NCBI GenBank assembly: GCA_948567375.1
Contig: OX419755.1
Span: forward strand, 65,538,944-65,602,943
DNA: 64,000 nucleotides
Reading direction: 5' to 3'
Source of the DNA: Lunularia cruciata
Lineage: Eukaryota; Streptophyta; Marchantiopsida; Lunulariales; Lunulariaceae
How positions within the stretch are numbered: position 1 is the first letter of the stretch; every line of letters starts with the position of its first letter. Below, piece after piece: positions 1 through 12,895 of this stretch. The notes beneath the pieces were generated by a model. It did not search any database. It was not told where the DNA came from and was given only the letters and a program-made list of their open reading frames with translations. The position numbers and the translations under genes are program-made.

Positions 1-1280
1 ATGGAGATAAGTATAGAATCAAGTGAACTTTATGGTTTTGAGGATGCAAAAAATATTCAAGAGTGGTTTATAGCAATGGAGGATGAGTGTAATGCTATCA
101 TCAAAAATCATACTTAAAACTTGGTGGAACTACCAGCAGGTTAAATGACTTGGAGTATTCAATGGATTTCTAAACTAAATTCAAGGATAGACACAAGATA
201 TAAGGTAAGGCAAGGTTAGTGGTTGAAGAATATTCTTTGATAAAAGATGGTGAACTTAATGAGACCTTTACATGTGTGGCTAAACTAGATAATTTACATA
301 TTGTATTCCTCTATCTATTGAATTTGGTTTGTCAATCCATCAAAAGGAAGTAAATAATCTCTTTCTTGATGAGTACTTGAAGAGGATGTACCTATATGAT
401 TACCTTTGGGATTTATTCAACCAAGGAAAAAATACTTAGTGTGCATTTCTCCATGAAACTGAAACAATCTACAAGGCTTTGGTATATAAAAATTGATATA
501 GAATAGAGAAATTGATCATTTCGGGCTAGAAGTTTATTTTGTAAAGAATTTTTTAAATTCCAAAATAGATATGATTGAAAGAGAAAGGGATTCTGAATTT
601 TAATTCTTCATGTGGATGATGTTATCATAAGTCATAAGTGGAGATAGTGAGGAACTTGTCAAGAAGGTGAAGAATTTTATGATATCAAATTTTGAGATGC
701 AAAACTTAAAAAGATTTCATCTTTATCTTGGTCCTTAGATCTTGAGCAAGAATGAGATCAATATGCACCCAAGCCAAGGAAATTCAAGAGATTTTTGATA
801 CATCCGCATGAAAGAGTGTAATACAATTACAACTCAAAATATTTATGGAGAATTGGAAATCAATGAGAATGAAAAGAAATTTGATGGTAATTTATTCAAG
901 AAATTAGTAGAAAATTTGATATTTCTCACTAAGTGAATGTGTAGCTAAGTCATGAAAGAGTACTAGAAATCTCATTCATTGTATACTAAAAGGATCTTAT
1001 GATATCTCAAAGACAATAAACTCCTGGATAGAATATAAGAAAACATGAAGAAATTTAATCGGAGGGTTATATCAACTCAAATTTTGTTGGAAGATAGACG
1101 ATGGTTATCTTCATCAAGTTATGGATTCACTTTATGGATTATGGTATGGAATGGTTTGTCTCATAGTTCTCAAAGAGCAGGCTTTAATGGTTTTATCTTC
1201 TGCACAGTATCAACTAATATATGATGTGACATATGAAGCAATTTAGTTCTTAAGGATTTGACCAAAATAGTAAACAAAAA
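1..1280 (+). pseudogene. Decayed Ty1/copia reverse transcriptase-RNase H remnant
   Basis: Short conserved islands of a copia polyprotein appear in changing frames with many stops. Near the start is the RT entry region (AMEDECNAI, then NLVELPAG), which in copia elements precedes the RT core. Near 1180-1260 is the RNase H region (EQALMVLSSAQYQ followed by DVTYEA), matching the copia ALSSxEAEY block. Order and spacing fit an RT to RNase H segment on the plus strand that runs off the left window edge. No LTR was identified. The reading is dead: several stops per 100 codons and frame changes. Identification rests on motif order only. Confidence 0.65.
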
Positions 1281-4200
1281 TGTTCATTGACAATTTCAAC
1301 TGTATATCCTAAGCCAAGATCTAAATATTGAAACTCCATATTTCGGGGAAATACAAGGTGGAAAGGTGACTTTTGCATAAATATCCACAAAGAACAATTT
1401 GCAAATAGTTTTATGACAAACGCTCATATATTATTCTTTGAGACTTATATTACCATCGATTGAGGACGAAGAAAAACAGTTCGGTATAATAAACATTAGT
1501 GTATAATATAAGAACGTAATATTTCTGGGATAATATTATTTTCATGCTAATCCGTAGTCTAACAATGTTATCGAACAGATTCCTGAAATAGAAAAACTTG
1601 AATAATAATTTCAAGCACGCGCAATCAATGTGGTTCGGTTCCGTTTGGACTGTCCTACAAACACTCATTGAGAGAGAGATGCCTAATAAACTAAGCAATT
1701 CTAGAATTCTAGAGAAGAAAGGTCGGTAAAGTCAGTTTCGGAAAGTTCTGAATTCCTTGCCCGGAGAGAGAGGCATTGGACTATGAGATCCTTTCGTATA
1801 GAAACCATAGAAACGAGATGGGACACTTGAAGACATTTGAAGCTATAGCAAAACGCGAAGCGCGTACTAGTCACAATATGTCATGGACAAGTTTACGATG
1901 TGGATAGAGGGGGACCACCATGAAGATACTCTAGCTGAATGAATTCTCCAAATTGACCTTCGGACTTTTAGGTGGAACCGGGCTTCGCAGCTGCAGAAAA
2001 ACTAACAAACCAAAGTAGAAGTGGAAACAAGCCTTGTCTCTGCACGAACTCTTCCACCGAATCTCTTGGCACGGTACGAGTCATACCACTCGTGCCATGA
2101 AGTTCGAGGCTCGGCGAGTGTGCGGACTTCCTTCAACTTGCGATTTTGCTGTCTTTTAATGTCCTCGTTATCGATAGTGACGTGGCTCATTAAACATGAA
2201 ACATGTTTCTTGAGAGATCACTCTAAACTGAATACTGCACGATAAAGAACATAAAACCAAGACCAGGCACATACGATACACCAGGATACATATTTGCAAC
2301 ACTAACGACGTATTGGCTCGTCGATGCAATGCTGACGAAGGAATGTGTACTGAGCTCTGCGCAGGGAAGTGCTCTGGACCTCCTCCTCCCATAAAAGTGG
2401 AGATACGCGTTGTTGAGATGCTAACTACTTAAAGGGAGATGCTGAGCAATTTACAGTTGGATGACAGCTTAGTAGACCAAGAAAAACGTAGTGAAAGTCT
2501 CGTACCTTAGCGGGAGAAAGCTTTTGTTTTTCTTCACTCTTTTATACACGGAAGCCTTTCGTTAAATCTTCGCCAGCTTTAAGTTGAAGAAATAGTCTGA
2601 GTTACTGTTCTGTCTTGGTCTTTGATTTTGTTCACTTCTTGGGCAACAATTATGTAAACCGAAAATTTGAGCTGTGGGTCACCTAGCTCCGCTGCAACTC
2701 CGTGAGGAAAACCTAACTATTTCGCGCACCCGGGGTTTAATCAGAATTCCAATTTGCAGGAAATAATGCCGTCGTGATGGTGACTTCTTCAGCACTTGAT
2801 TCCGTAGTGTGTGTTAGGAACTGGAAATAAGTCGAGTCAGCACGATTCCTTGCCCAAAGGCGTAACATGAAGGCGTCAAGAAGTTACAGAAAGAATCTAT
2901 CGAAGCCAGATCTACAATCTGAAATTCCTAGCATTGCAATGGAATGGCGATGAGAACCAAGAACCCGGTCTCGTTCCATCTCGATTCTCATACTACAGCA
3001 TTACGCTGTGCTCGGAGCAACTATGGAGAATCAAACTTGCGTTTGCATTCTCTACTGTGTCCATTAGCTGACTGGTTAACGTCTTTCAAGCGCTATCGAA
3101 CCTTGTAATTATATCACGGAAGACCTTCATCTTCCGACTCCTAAATTCTCAAACATAAATATGGTACCTTGCTCTCCTCTGAGTCTTGCATTTCAAAGAA
3201 ATATTCAGACACATTGATGGCTGAAAACGAAGCTACAGTACGGAGATACATCACCAATCTCAAAATCTGGCAGATTTCAGATGGAGAAGGACAAGAAGTT
3301 TTAAGAAGCTCGAACGTGGCTGACGCTATGTTTAACCACTTTCTTCATAGATTTACTAGACCAACACCAATCGATCGAGTTTTTCGGCCTGCAAAAGGCC
3401 GCACTCTACAGTCCCTGCTAAAATCTCCGTGGTAGAGCCGCGGACATTCGCAACTGTAGGTCCCAAACTTCTGTTGCTTCCTGGAAACTGCCGAAACATT
3501 TGATCTAAGCATGAGGTTATAGTCGTGCTGCCATTCAGACTTGATAATTCCTTCTAGAAATGCGGTACTTTCGATTTACTCTTGACATCCGGTCTCGCAA
3601 TGCCAATTGGAAAACCTCTTTCTGAATCGAGGAACTCTTGTGCGTCAGCAGCAGGGCCCCATAGAGACGAGCCAGGCTGTAAAGTCTGCCGCTGGACGAA
3701 GACGACAAATGCGTTGGGGCAATGAAACAGAAAGGTCATATGACGTAAGACTATTCAGTATATTTTAACCTGATCGACAGAGTGCGCTAGTTCGAGCTCC
3801 TGATTGGATTTGGGGGCTTTGCATCCAATTTTGCATTTCGTTTTGTACTCTTTGAAATCGATAGAAAGGGAAAGCATCGTGACAATCGTATTCCATTGTC
3901 CCGACTTTCGTCAGAAACCAAAGCTGCCAAATCGAGTCAGCAGATCCATAGATAAGGCACCAAGTGGAAGATACGCAGTCATCATTGCTCATCAATCATG
4001 CCCCTCCTCGAGGGAAGTACATCCCTAGGTGGATTACAATACTCATTTTAAAAGCATGAGCGAAGAGACGAAATATTGTTCGGGGGCTGCTCCTTCATCT
4101 CTTTTGCTCATGAGCCACGATGCAATTCCGAGCTAGTAGAAACCACAAGTTTGCTCTGGAAATTTGGTATCTCTATTGTGAATTCCTGTTTCAAACAATC

Positions 4201-4855
4201 CCCTAAACATTTCGTCTTCAGTTCTTTCGACCGCAGTTATCTGTCCAAAATGAAAGGTCAGTCACCCCGAATGGCAAATATAGTTCTGCATGTATTTTGA
4301 GTCATCGTTAGTTTAAAGCCCATCACCATTATGTAAGTCTCTTAGGAGTTCTCTGTACTGTTTACGGTACTGTATTGATGCAGATGTCTGACTCGCGGGC
4401 AGCTTTCCTCCCAAGACTTCCCCGGGCTTTGTGCTCGTTCTTCTTTCTGGCACCTTACACTGCCTTGTACTCCATCTTCTTTTTCCTTTGGTATATACTC
4501 TTTGGCTCGATTTTTCTCCCGAGACTCGATGAAGTGCTCTCTTACGGACAAGATAGAATCAGCTCTATAAAATATAATATACAGTCAAATATGTTAACAT
4601 ACTTGATCCATGTTCGTCCATACAACGATTGAGAAAGGCTTTATCTGCTCTATCTGCTTTGTCTGCTCATCCAGACGTTCTACATCCTCGGTGCTGAAAA
4701 GTTGAAAGACTCATTAAGAAAGAAAGAAAGAAAGGTAACGATTTCACTCTTACAGCGAACGCTATTCCTATTTCATCTCGGACAGAAAGAGCTTGAAAGT
4801 AAGTAACAGATTCCAACACAAACTTTGAAAGGAAGATTGTAGCATACCGCAAGGT
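1281..4855. other. Intergenic, no gene recognised
   Basis: Only short overlapping ORFs are open here, none with a recognisable domain. The longest, 3169-3435 (+), is 88 codons, has no family resemblance and no visible splice partners. The base composition is closer to genic DNA than the AT-rich spacer further right, so an unrecognised exon cannot be excluded. Confidence 0.4.
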
Positions 4856-4872
4856 GGGGGGGGGGGGGGGGG
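4856..4872. repeat. Poly-G tract (about 17 G)
   Basis: An uninterrupted run of G on the plus strand. Such runs are length-unstable and prone to sequencing error, so the exact length is uncertain. Confidence 0.9.
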
Positions 4873-4974
4873 AGAAAATTAGGAGGAAGCCAAGGTTGCA
4901 TGTGCAGAGATTGCATGGTGGATTGGAAACCCTAATGTCAGATTCCAGAAGGGTTGACTGTCGACAGTTCCGGG

Positions 4975-5023
4975 TTCTCCACCTGACAGTGAAATCAACC
5001 TGATTTCACAGTCAGGTGGAGAA
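4975..5023. repeat. Short inverted repeat (hairpin), 23-bp arms, 3-nt loop
   Basis: The left arm (4975-4997) and right arm (5001-5023) are reverse complements at 22 of 23 positions, separated by ACC. A second, smaller hairpin (AGGTGAAA / TTTCACCT) follows directly at about 5024-5042. Together they could form a folded transcript or a cruciform. The arms are too short for a typical MITE. Confidence 0.85.
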
Positions 5024-5042
5024 AGGTGAAATGTTTTCACCT

Positions 5043-8000
5043 GCTCCAGCTGGAGAAGGTGAGAGAATAAGAGGATGGAACTATTGGGAGGAGAAAAAGA
5101 CAGAAGTCTTGATGACAAGGCTGGTATTGGTGAGAAGGTGAGGAAGAATTGGTCCTCCTCAGAAAAGTTTGTTTTGTAGCAGGACTGTACCAAGACTTAA
5201 TTTTAACTATTTAAGTTGAGACTTAGGTCAATGGTTGGTTTCTGTGTTAGTTTCCTTCATTGCTGGCGAGTGTAAGATTTAGTTCAGCTATAGTCCTTTG
5301 ACCCATATGAAAGAAGATATAAAGCAGTAGTATGAGATCACCTTGAAGGTTTTACACCTATTGTCCTCCTTAAATGATTGTACTTTGTTTATTTCCCTAG
5401 GTAGGTATTTCCCCTTGTTTCAACCCAAATTGTATCAATCAATCCTTCTTTTCAAAGTTTAGCAGACACTACACCACATATATACTCTTTTTTGGCTGAA
5501 CTTACCAATCATAATACGACTTTAAATGAACTGTTTCCCTCTTTCCCTCTAATCCTGATCATGAAGAGCAGAAATTTACTTACTTGAGTAAAATGCAATG
5601 TTCCGACTCATTTTACATATAAAAAACCCAGATATCAACTCTACTCAGTTGTGCTTCACCGTAAAGTAATAGATGAGGCTCTTCAATACATCTACCTTCA
5701 TATCTTTCTTGCTGCTAGCAAAACCCCACTGTGTACAAAAGGAAGAAGTTATAAACTTGTACTCAAATATAATAACACCCACCTGCATGACTTTCATGTT
5801 GCAAAGAAAACCTCGCAGTCAAGAGAGGAAAGAACTTATGAACTTTTGTTCCAATAAGAATTTCACAAAAATGGGATATTATGCCAAACTTAGTTAACCC
5901 ACTCCATGCTTCATGCTTGTCCATAGAAGACCAAGTCTAAGTCTCTACCCATAAAGAACCGAATCTTTATGTGTTGTGAATATACTACTGCCTTACCTAA
6001 TCCCCAAGTTTTTCTCCATCTCTCGGAGCTCAAACAAATGAAAGAACAACATACTACATATCAAGTATAAAAAACTCGTCACGATGAAATCGTAGTTACC
6101 AACCATCGCATGATCCTTAATCGGATAGTTGACTTAATTAGGATGACACCCTTTCTAAGTCCTGGTCTTAGAACGCTGTGGACATGCTACTGAAGCCCCG
6201 AGGTTCCTCTACATCTGTCTACTGCCCATTGTCACGAATACTACTAACATGCAAAACTTACGCTGTTGTGACCCACACACGACGAATCTCAACAATGCTT
6301 TCCCATGGACCAGGGGAGTTTTCATACACCCGCGGGCACGGAGCTGAACAAGTGGCGATGTTTATCCTGCGTGTCAGAGCTTTTGCAAATCAGAACCCAC
6401 CTTTATGACCAATCAGAAAGCAGACTTTTGTAGGAATTGTGTCACTTCTCTCGCGGGCAGAGCATTGCCGTCGACAAGTGTCCTCCTTGTCATCACCTCC
6501 CTCATTCCGCTCCAGGCACAGTCATCGGTCCGACGGACGGACAGACCGACGTGTTGCATACTGAAAGTTACTGTGCCGTTACTCAAAATGACGTTATGGT
6601 GACTCTGCGCCTCTTCCTGGCAGTCAATAGCCTCGTAATTACTGCAGTAAAGCGTTGGTTCAATTGTCACCACTCATGTCACGAAAACGAGCACCGCATC
6701 ATCACACACACTGCATGTCTCATGCCTTTGGGCGTAGAAAATCACTGCCTATTGTGTATAGTTTATAATTTGGTCGAGATCTTGCTAGGTCATGGGGGTG
6801 CTAAATAACTTTGGAAGATATCATTTTATAAAGAAAAATTCTGTACCTGGTTATTCGAGTATATCTCTTCACCTAAAAGACAATCGGGTGTGTTGTAAAT
6901 TTCCATCAACGATAGCTCTTAAGAAGGATTATAAAGTTGGAATTTTGTGAAAAAACTTTTGCCATTCTCTCAAGTTAATTGCGAAGTATTGCCTAGAGAT
7001 TTTCTTCCAGACATCTTAATGAAAGCTTGGATTTTAAACTGTCTCATAGTATCACGTTGATATGGTTTGATTTTCAATGATGTTTTAAAATATGACTACA
7101 ATACTAACAAAAATAAGATGATTTCGCAGTCGTTTACATCTTATAAGCTTTTTGAAGTAGCAGGTGGAAGTAAGGATCTAAATAGTCATATTCTTGTCAT
7201 AAACTCCACTTCACTGGAAACTGATAAAATCTTCAAAGGGATCAGTTGTATCCCTTATGACAAAGATTGTCTGTATCAAGTATGAGTCACGTCATGGAAT
7301 CATTTGTTATACAACTGAGAGTTGAACTCATACCCTCGTCAATTAATGGGAAGCTTCATTCCAAAAGTCACCTACACCAATTGCCTTATACAGTGTAGAC
7401 AGTTTCATCGTGGGAAAGATTTGATTTGTCATATGCCACTGTTTCCAGATTGAATTTTGGGAAGATACCTTCAAAACATGGCTCCAATGTAATCTAAGGA
7501 AACTTGAACATTCTACTTCAAAACTTCACACTAGGCACGTTTTATATATTCATGTCGAACAAATGCTCATTGGCAAAGATAGGTGAGACCTTTTATCCAA
7601 TCTGTCAACAGTTTACTAATTGCCCTAGAGGCCCGTGACTCGTTTAGGGTCTTCTTCCACTTGTTTACTATCTTCCTATCTTCATACTTTAAAAGTTAGT
7701 TTGCCATCAAACTTGATTTATAGAACTGCAGAAGTAATAATTGACGATAAAACAATTTTTCTCAATATTCTATTGTAAACATGTCATTCAATTATTTACA
7801 TAATGCTCTAACCGAATCATTTAAGGCTCATGATTCATACTTTAATATACACATATTTAAATGATTAATGTTCTAATGTAGAAACAAGGTTTTCTCGTAG
7901 ACCATACTCTAAATTATAAACCACCTTTGTGTTTGTGAAATTAAGACAAAAAGAGGAAGAGGATTCATTTAGATATTAATTTTTCAAAGGTTAATCCAAT

Positions 8001-9264
8001 AGATTCTGATTAAAGCTCATCAAATTTAAGAGATTGCAGCGTTTCCTTCCGTGTTTATGGCACCGGCCGGGAACCGGGGAACCTGTTAGAAACTTGGTTT
8101 CTAAGGTTTTCCAGCGCCAGAACTTGTAATAGAGATTATATGCAAATAATTTTATATACTATAAATAAAAATTACATATATAATTTATTACTCCTTACAC
8201 TTGCTGTGCATAATATTTCCCAGTAACTTTAGAAATCAAAGATAACATACACAACATAAAATGGTTTCATGTGGGAAAGTTAAAGATTACATTGGGTTGA
8301 ACTTAGTATCTTACATAGCTTGTTTAAGACTATTTTGTGATCAATCAATAGATTTATGTAGTTATAATATGTCTTTTAATAAAAGTCTAGACATTTAGGT
8401 ATTTAATTCGATATGTTATCAAGTACTTCTAATAAGTAATTAGAAAAATGAAATAAATTCCAAAATATCACTCCGAACCTGTATATAAACATAGCCGTAC
8501 AACATAATCAACCACATGCAAATAATAAGGCAACGAGAAATGGGAATTTTTGTTGACATAAATCAACATAAATTAACTAGGTATGATGTCATATTAGCGA
8601 CATCAAAATATCTAACTTAAGGTTTTTCGGATAATCATTAAAATTATGTTAACGGGATATGTGTGTCATCTAATTAACAATTTGATAGCTAATAGAATAA
8701 TCTACCTTTCGGAACATGTTTTCTTCTATTTACAATTAAAATGCCCATAACAAGAGGTGAGAAACTGAACGTATGATCTTTTTAACACAGACCAAATTTA
8801 TGTACTTTATACAAAAACATTAATGTATTGAGTCAAATATAAGAGACTTCTTAGGTGTGTATTTTGATTTTTCGAATCTGGAGAATTGCTAAGTTCCGTA
8901 CATACCGTGTATCCGCAAGCCACAGTTATTATCCAACATCATCGTTACAAATTTAGGAACATTCGACTTGCCCAGTCAGCATCCGGACAAATAAAAGTCT
9001 CTTAGAGGAACCTAAATTAGAACTATAGTGAAAGACCGAACGCCAGTCCTGCCGTCAAGTTAGCGAGGGCAGCAACTTCCTGTGCAGTCCATGTGGTGGG
9101 GTAAGCAGTCTTCTTTAGCGGCGAGCTGAAGTCGCTAGGACCTTCATTCCCTGGAGACGGGGGACACTGTGGGGTTACCCTATTATTATAGCAAGGAATG
9201 AACCAAGGAGAAGTAGTCCCATTTTAGCGCATTTGACCAAATCTCCGAACTGTCGTCCCAGAGA
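5043..9264. other. AT-rich intergenic stretch
   Basis: No domain-bearing ORF. Small ORFs around 5651-5900 and 6178-6808 are overlapping in several frames and look random. 7000-8900 is strongly AT-rich with dense stops in all frames. Composition becomes more GC-rich from about 9000, where the promoter-proximal region of the kinase gene starts. Confidence 0.5.
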
Positions 9265-10842
9265 ATGAACATTCACGCAGCCGTCGGGATCGTGATAATC
9301 TGTCGGATCCTGGATCGATACTTCGGATATCGAATGTGGGATCCGTCCGTCCGTTTAGACACCTCCGGGGAACAATCTGAGGAGACTATTCACACGGTTA
9401 TCGAGGACCCCCTCCTCCCCTCCGCTCCTCTCCCCTCACGAAGCAGACAGTCAGGTCTATCTTTGGGGGCTCCGATGTACCTCAAGCCGCTGATGGTCTT
9501 ATCTAACGGACAGGAGGAGGACGAGGACGGTGAACATGAGACGAAGTATATTAACGTCGAAATTTGTGAGGGGATTTTATTCTCAGCGTCGATGTGCATC
9601 GGACGGCTCGGAAGTGATAAACCGTTGGCGTTCGTAGACGTAGATGGTAAGTTCTGTCGGAGGAGGAGGCAGGAGGAGAGGTGTAAAGTTAGGTGGCTTG
9701 CGCGGCACTGAACCTATGGGGATGGATGAAGGAGATGGATGGGTATGGGCATGATGGGATGTGATGTGTATTGGGAAAGAAGGAGAAGAGCTATAAGGAG
9801 CAGAGCGCCATGGGAATCATCCTCTCGCACCTCCCCAATCTTTCGAAGAAAATATTTCCACGTCTCATTTTCGTTCTCCTTCTGTGGGCTGAGAGAGCGA
9901 GGAATAGCAGAGAGCAGCACTCGAGCAATTTGAGATTGAGATTGAATAGAAGGAATTGTTGCGATTGAGAGTCGTGGTGATTTTGCAAGCGAGACGATTG
10001 TGGTGTGGAGGAGGAAGGATTTGCTGAGGTTTGTTGGATGATCATATTTGTCGATTTGCAGCAGCGAGCATCGCAGATCGGAGCACTGTACTGAGGAGGG
10101 GAGCGAAGGGCACTTTTGAGGGGAAAGTGGGCGTTTGCTCTTAAAAAGTTCGAAGAGCGGACGACAAGGTTGAAGGGCTACAACTCCCGGCTTGATTGTA
10201 GTGAAATTTTGGAGTCCCGATTGGTGTCTTTTGGTGGTGGTGGTGTGCTGAAAATTGAAAAGCGATTGAGGAAAGGAGGACTTGGATGCTTGCGTCATAG
10301 GTGTCACGGTGAGGAATCAGAAGGATATCAAAGCGTGGAAAAAGAGTGGCGCATTGGTTGGGAGCAGAGACGTGTAGTCTTTCTTCCTCTTCTTCTATTT
10401 CCTTTTCTGCTCGACTGGTTTTCATTCTTGAAGAAGGAACTCGAAGGGACGAGTTTTCATGCGAATAGTTATATGATCACCGTGGGTGCGATTTGCTTAT
10501 AAGCGCCAGGGATTGCGTTGTTTGTGATACCTGCTTCGATGTGAACGTAGCATTTTCACGGCTGGGAGACCCGTCAATCGTCTGCTCTGCTGCTGGTTAT
10601 CGTCTCTTCTGTTTGTTGTACAGTGTACAGTCCTGGCTGCTCTATTGCTCCACGGAAGCGGAAGTAAATCTGTAGGTAGGTGGTCGGCGCGCGAGTGGAT
10701 CGGGGCTTGATGCACTCAATAGTCATGTCGGCATTCCGCATGTTGTGATTTCGTCGTTGGTTCTGAGCCGTGAGGATTCAGACTTTGTTAGATAACAAGG
10801 TTTGAGCTTGCGCTCGGAGCTTTACTTCGGTGTCATTACGCG
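9265..10842 (+). promoter_or_regulatory. Probable promoter and long 5' leader of the PI4K gamma gene
   Basis: About 1.1-1.6 kb of GC-richer DNA directly upstream of the kinase ATG, with no recognisable protein family. It holds open frames at 9265-9711 (+, 148 codons) and 10116-10502 (+, 128 codons), plus antisense ones. These lack known domains and may be upstream ORFs or chance frames. A long GA/CT-rich leader would fit a constitutively expressed plant gene. The transcription start cannot be placed from sequence alone, and introns in the leader are possible. Confidence 0.4.
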
Positions 10843-12895
10843 ATGGCGGCTTCAGGATTAATCTGCCATCCGGCGGATGTGGACTCGTACACATCTTCTG
10901 TTTTCACATCTCCTGTGTACGGAGGCTTGCACAAGCGCACTCTCTCGGCAGAGTTTCGCCTTGCGCCTCTGAAGAAAGAGAGCGATATACAAATTTTTTT
11001 GGCCACAGTAGCCAAGGGTCATAGTACGAGCCCGACGCCCATGAGGGTCCTAAGCTCGGACACCATCGCCTCGGTGAAAATGCGAATCCAAAAATGCAAA
11101 GGCTTTTTCACAAACCAACAGAGGCTGGTCTACGGAGGTCGAGAGCTAGTTGATGATGTTCTCCTCAAGGATTGCGGTGTATGCAACGGCCAAGTGGTGC
11201 ATCTTGTGATACGTGTGTCCGATCTCGTGGACATCAAGGTGAAAACAGTCACTGGCAAGGAGTACGTTCTTAAAGTTCGGCGGAACAACCGCGTGAGAGA
11301 TCTCAAGCAACGTATATCAGAGAAAGAAGGAGGGTTAGCTCTCGATCATCAGCAATTGGTCTTCAAGGGCAAACGGTTAGAAGACCATGAGCGAATTGAA
11401 GGTCTCCATTCAGAGGAGGACGTGGTCATTCATTTAGTAGTAAGGAAAACGGCCAAGGTTCGGTCTAAATCCGTAGGAGCTGACATAGAGCTCTCCGTTA
11501 CTGCTTCAGAGTTAGAATCGGTCATTGACAGTTTTTCCCCTCCCCGCGTCAATGAACCGCCACATATTGCTTCTTCAATTGATCAATTTAAGAAGACCCT
11601 TCCATTCCTGCCCTCTACTGCTGTAGCTGGAGAACATTCTACAAAAGCAGAGCAGCAGCAGTCTTCGAATGGTGTGGTCACCGACTATTTCGTTCTAGAG
11701 CCTGCGAAAGATTTTGTCATAGATGAAACCCCTGACAGCCTTGTCGATGTACTAAGAGGGGCCAGAGCGGGGCTTCAAGGAGGACATGCTCCCGTCTTGA
11801 CGTCGGAGGGGTCGGGAGGGACTTACTTTCTCAAGGATGCGGCTAGAAACAACGTTGGGGTGTTCAAGCCGAGTGACGAGGAGCCGATGGCCGCCAACAA
11901 CCCCCGGTCCAGGCCGTCGGGAGGAGCTTCTTCCCCCGACGGCGTTAGTGAGGGTCTTAAGAGTGGCACTCGTGTGGGTGAGGGTGCAGTGAGAGAGGTG
12001 GCGGCCTACATTTTGGATCACCCGATCAGCGGGGTAAGAAACTCGGCAAGTCGTAACAAGGAAGGATTTGCAGGTGTCCCCCCGACGATGATGGTCCGCG
12101 CTTCTCACAAGGCATTCAGCTACTCTGCCGAAAGCGTCAGCAAATCAGCGTCGAAAGTTGGTTCGCTCCAGCAGTTCGTCAAGGCCTTAAGTAGTTGCGA
12201 AGACATGGGCCCTGCCAAGTTTGCTGTGGATGAGGTCCACAAAATCAGCGTTCTTGACATGAGGCTTGCTAACACGGATCGCAATGGTGGCAACATTTTG
12301 GTTCGCAAGGAGGAGAACGGTGCATTTAAGCTTGTGCCCATCGATCATGGTTACTGCATGCCTGACAAGGTCAGTACAGGATAGGACAGGCCATGCTTCA
12401 TTCCTCTGATTTCGCAAGAACTCCTCACTATACTTGGAATTTCTTTCTTCTGTTCATCATAGTACAGTACGCTGATGATTTGGTTCTTTTGTTTTGTTTC
12501 AGTTTGAGGACTGCACGTTCGAGTGGCTGTACTGGCCTCAGGCCCGTGCTCCATTCAGCGCCGAGACGCTCGAGTACATCTCAAAACTTGATGCGGACAT
12601 TGACATTTCTATTTTAGCTGCACACGGTTGGGTGTTGCGCCCCGAGTGTGCTCGTGTCTTGCGAGTTGCCACTATGCTCCTAAAGAAAAGCGCGGCAATT
12701 GGACTTACTCCATTCGATATAGGATCGATGATGAGCCGAGAGAACTTCGAAGAGAAGTCGGCGATTGAGATCATGCTGGAGGATGCGGAAGCGGAGTTGC
12801 CCGAGCCCGCGTACTTCACCGAGAACGCGTTCATGGACACTTTGTCTGAGATCATGGACAATTATCTGGAGCTGACATTTCCTAAGTTAATGTAA
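10843..12895 (+). CDS. PI4KG: Phosphatidylinositol 4-kinase gamma (ubiquitin-like domain kinase)
   Basis: Two exons: 10843-12369 and 12503-12895. The intron has GTCAGT donor and TTTCAG acceptor, both phase 0, giving 639 residues, normal for plant type II PI4K gamma. Two ubiquitin-like domains lie at about residues 47-125 and 129-201. The PI3/PI4-kinase catalytic domain follows: a nucleotide-binding segment GGTYFLKD (325-332), FKPSDEEP (341-348), catalytic loop DMRLANTDRNGGNIL (472-486) and metal-binding PIDHGY (499-504), where DHG replaces DFG as in this family. The second exon supplies the C-terminal lobe. The canonical role is phosphorylation of phosphatidylinositol to PI4P, but several plant gamma members have been reported to act as protein kinases, and the tandem ubiquitin-like domains fit ubiquitin-pathway scaffolding. 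The ATG at 10843 is the first in frame and precedes the conserved part. It appears intact. Confidence 0.95.

Noticed and set aside
3169-3435. 88-codon ORF as a possible retroelement fragment
   Set aside because: The protein has a vague RT-linker feel but no diagnostic motif, and flanking DNA gives no support.
9714-10307. 197-codon minus-strand ORF as a gene
   Set aside because: It is Ser/Pro-rich, antisense to the probable kinase leader, overlaps other open frames and has no domain.
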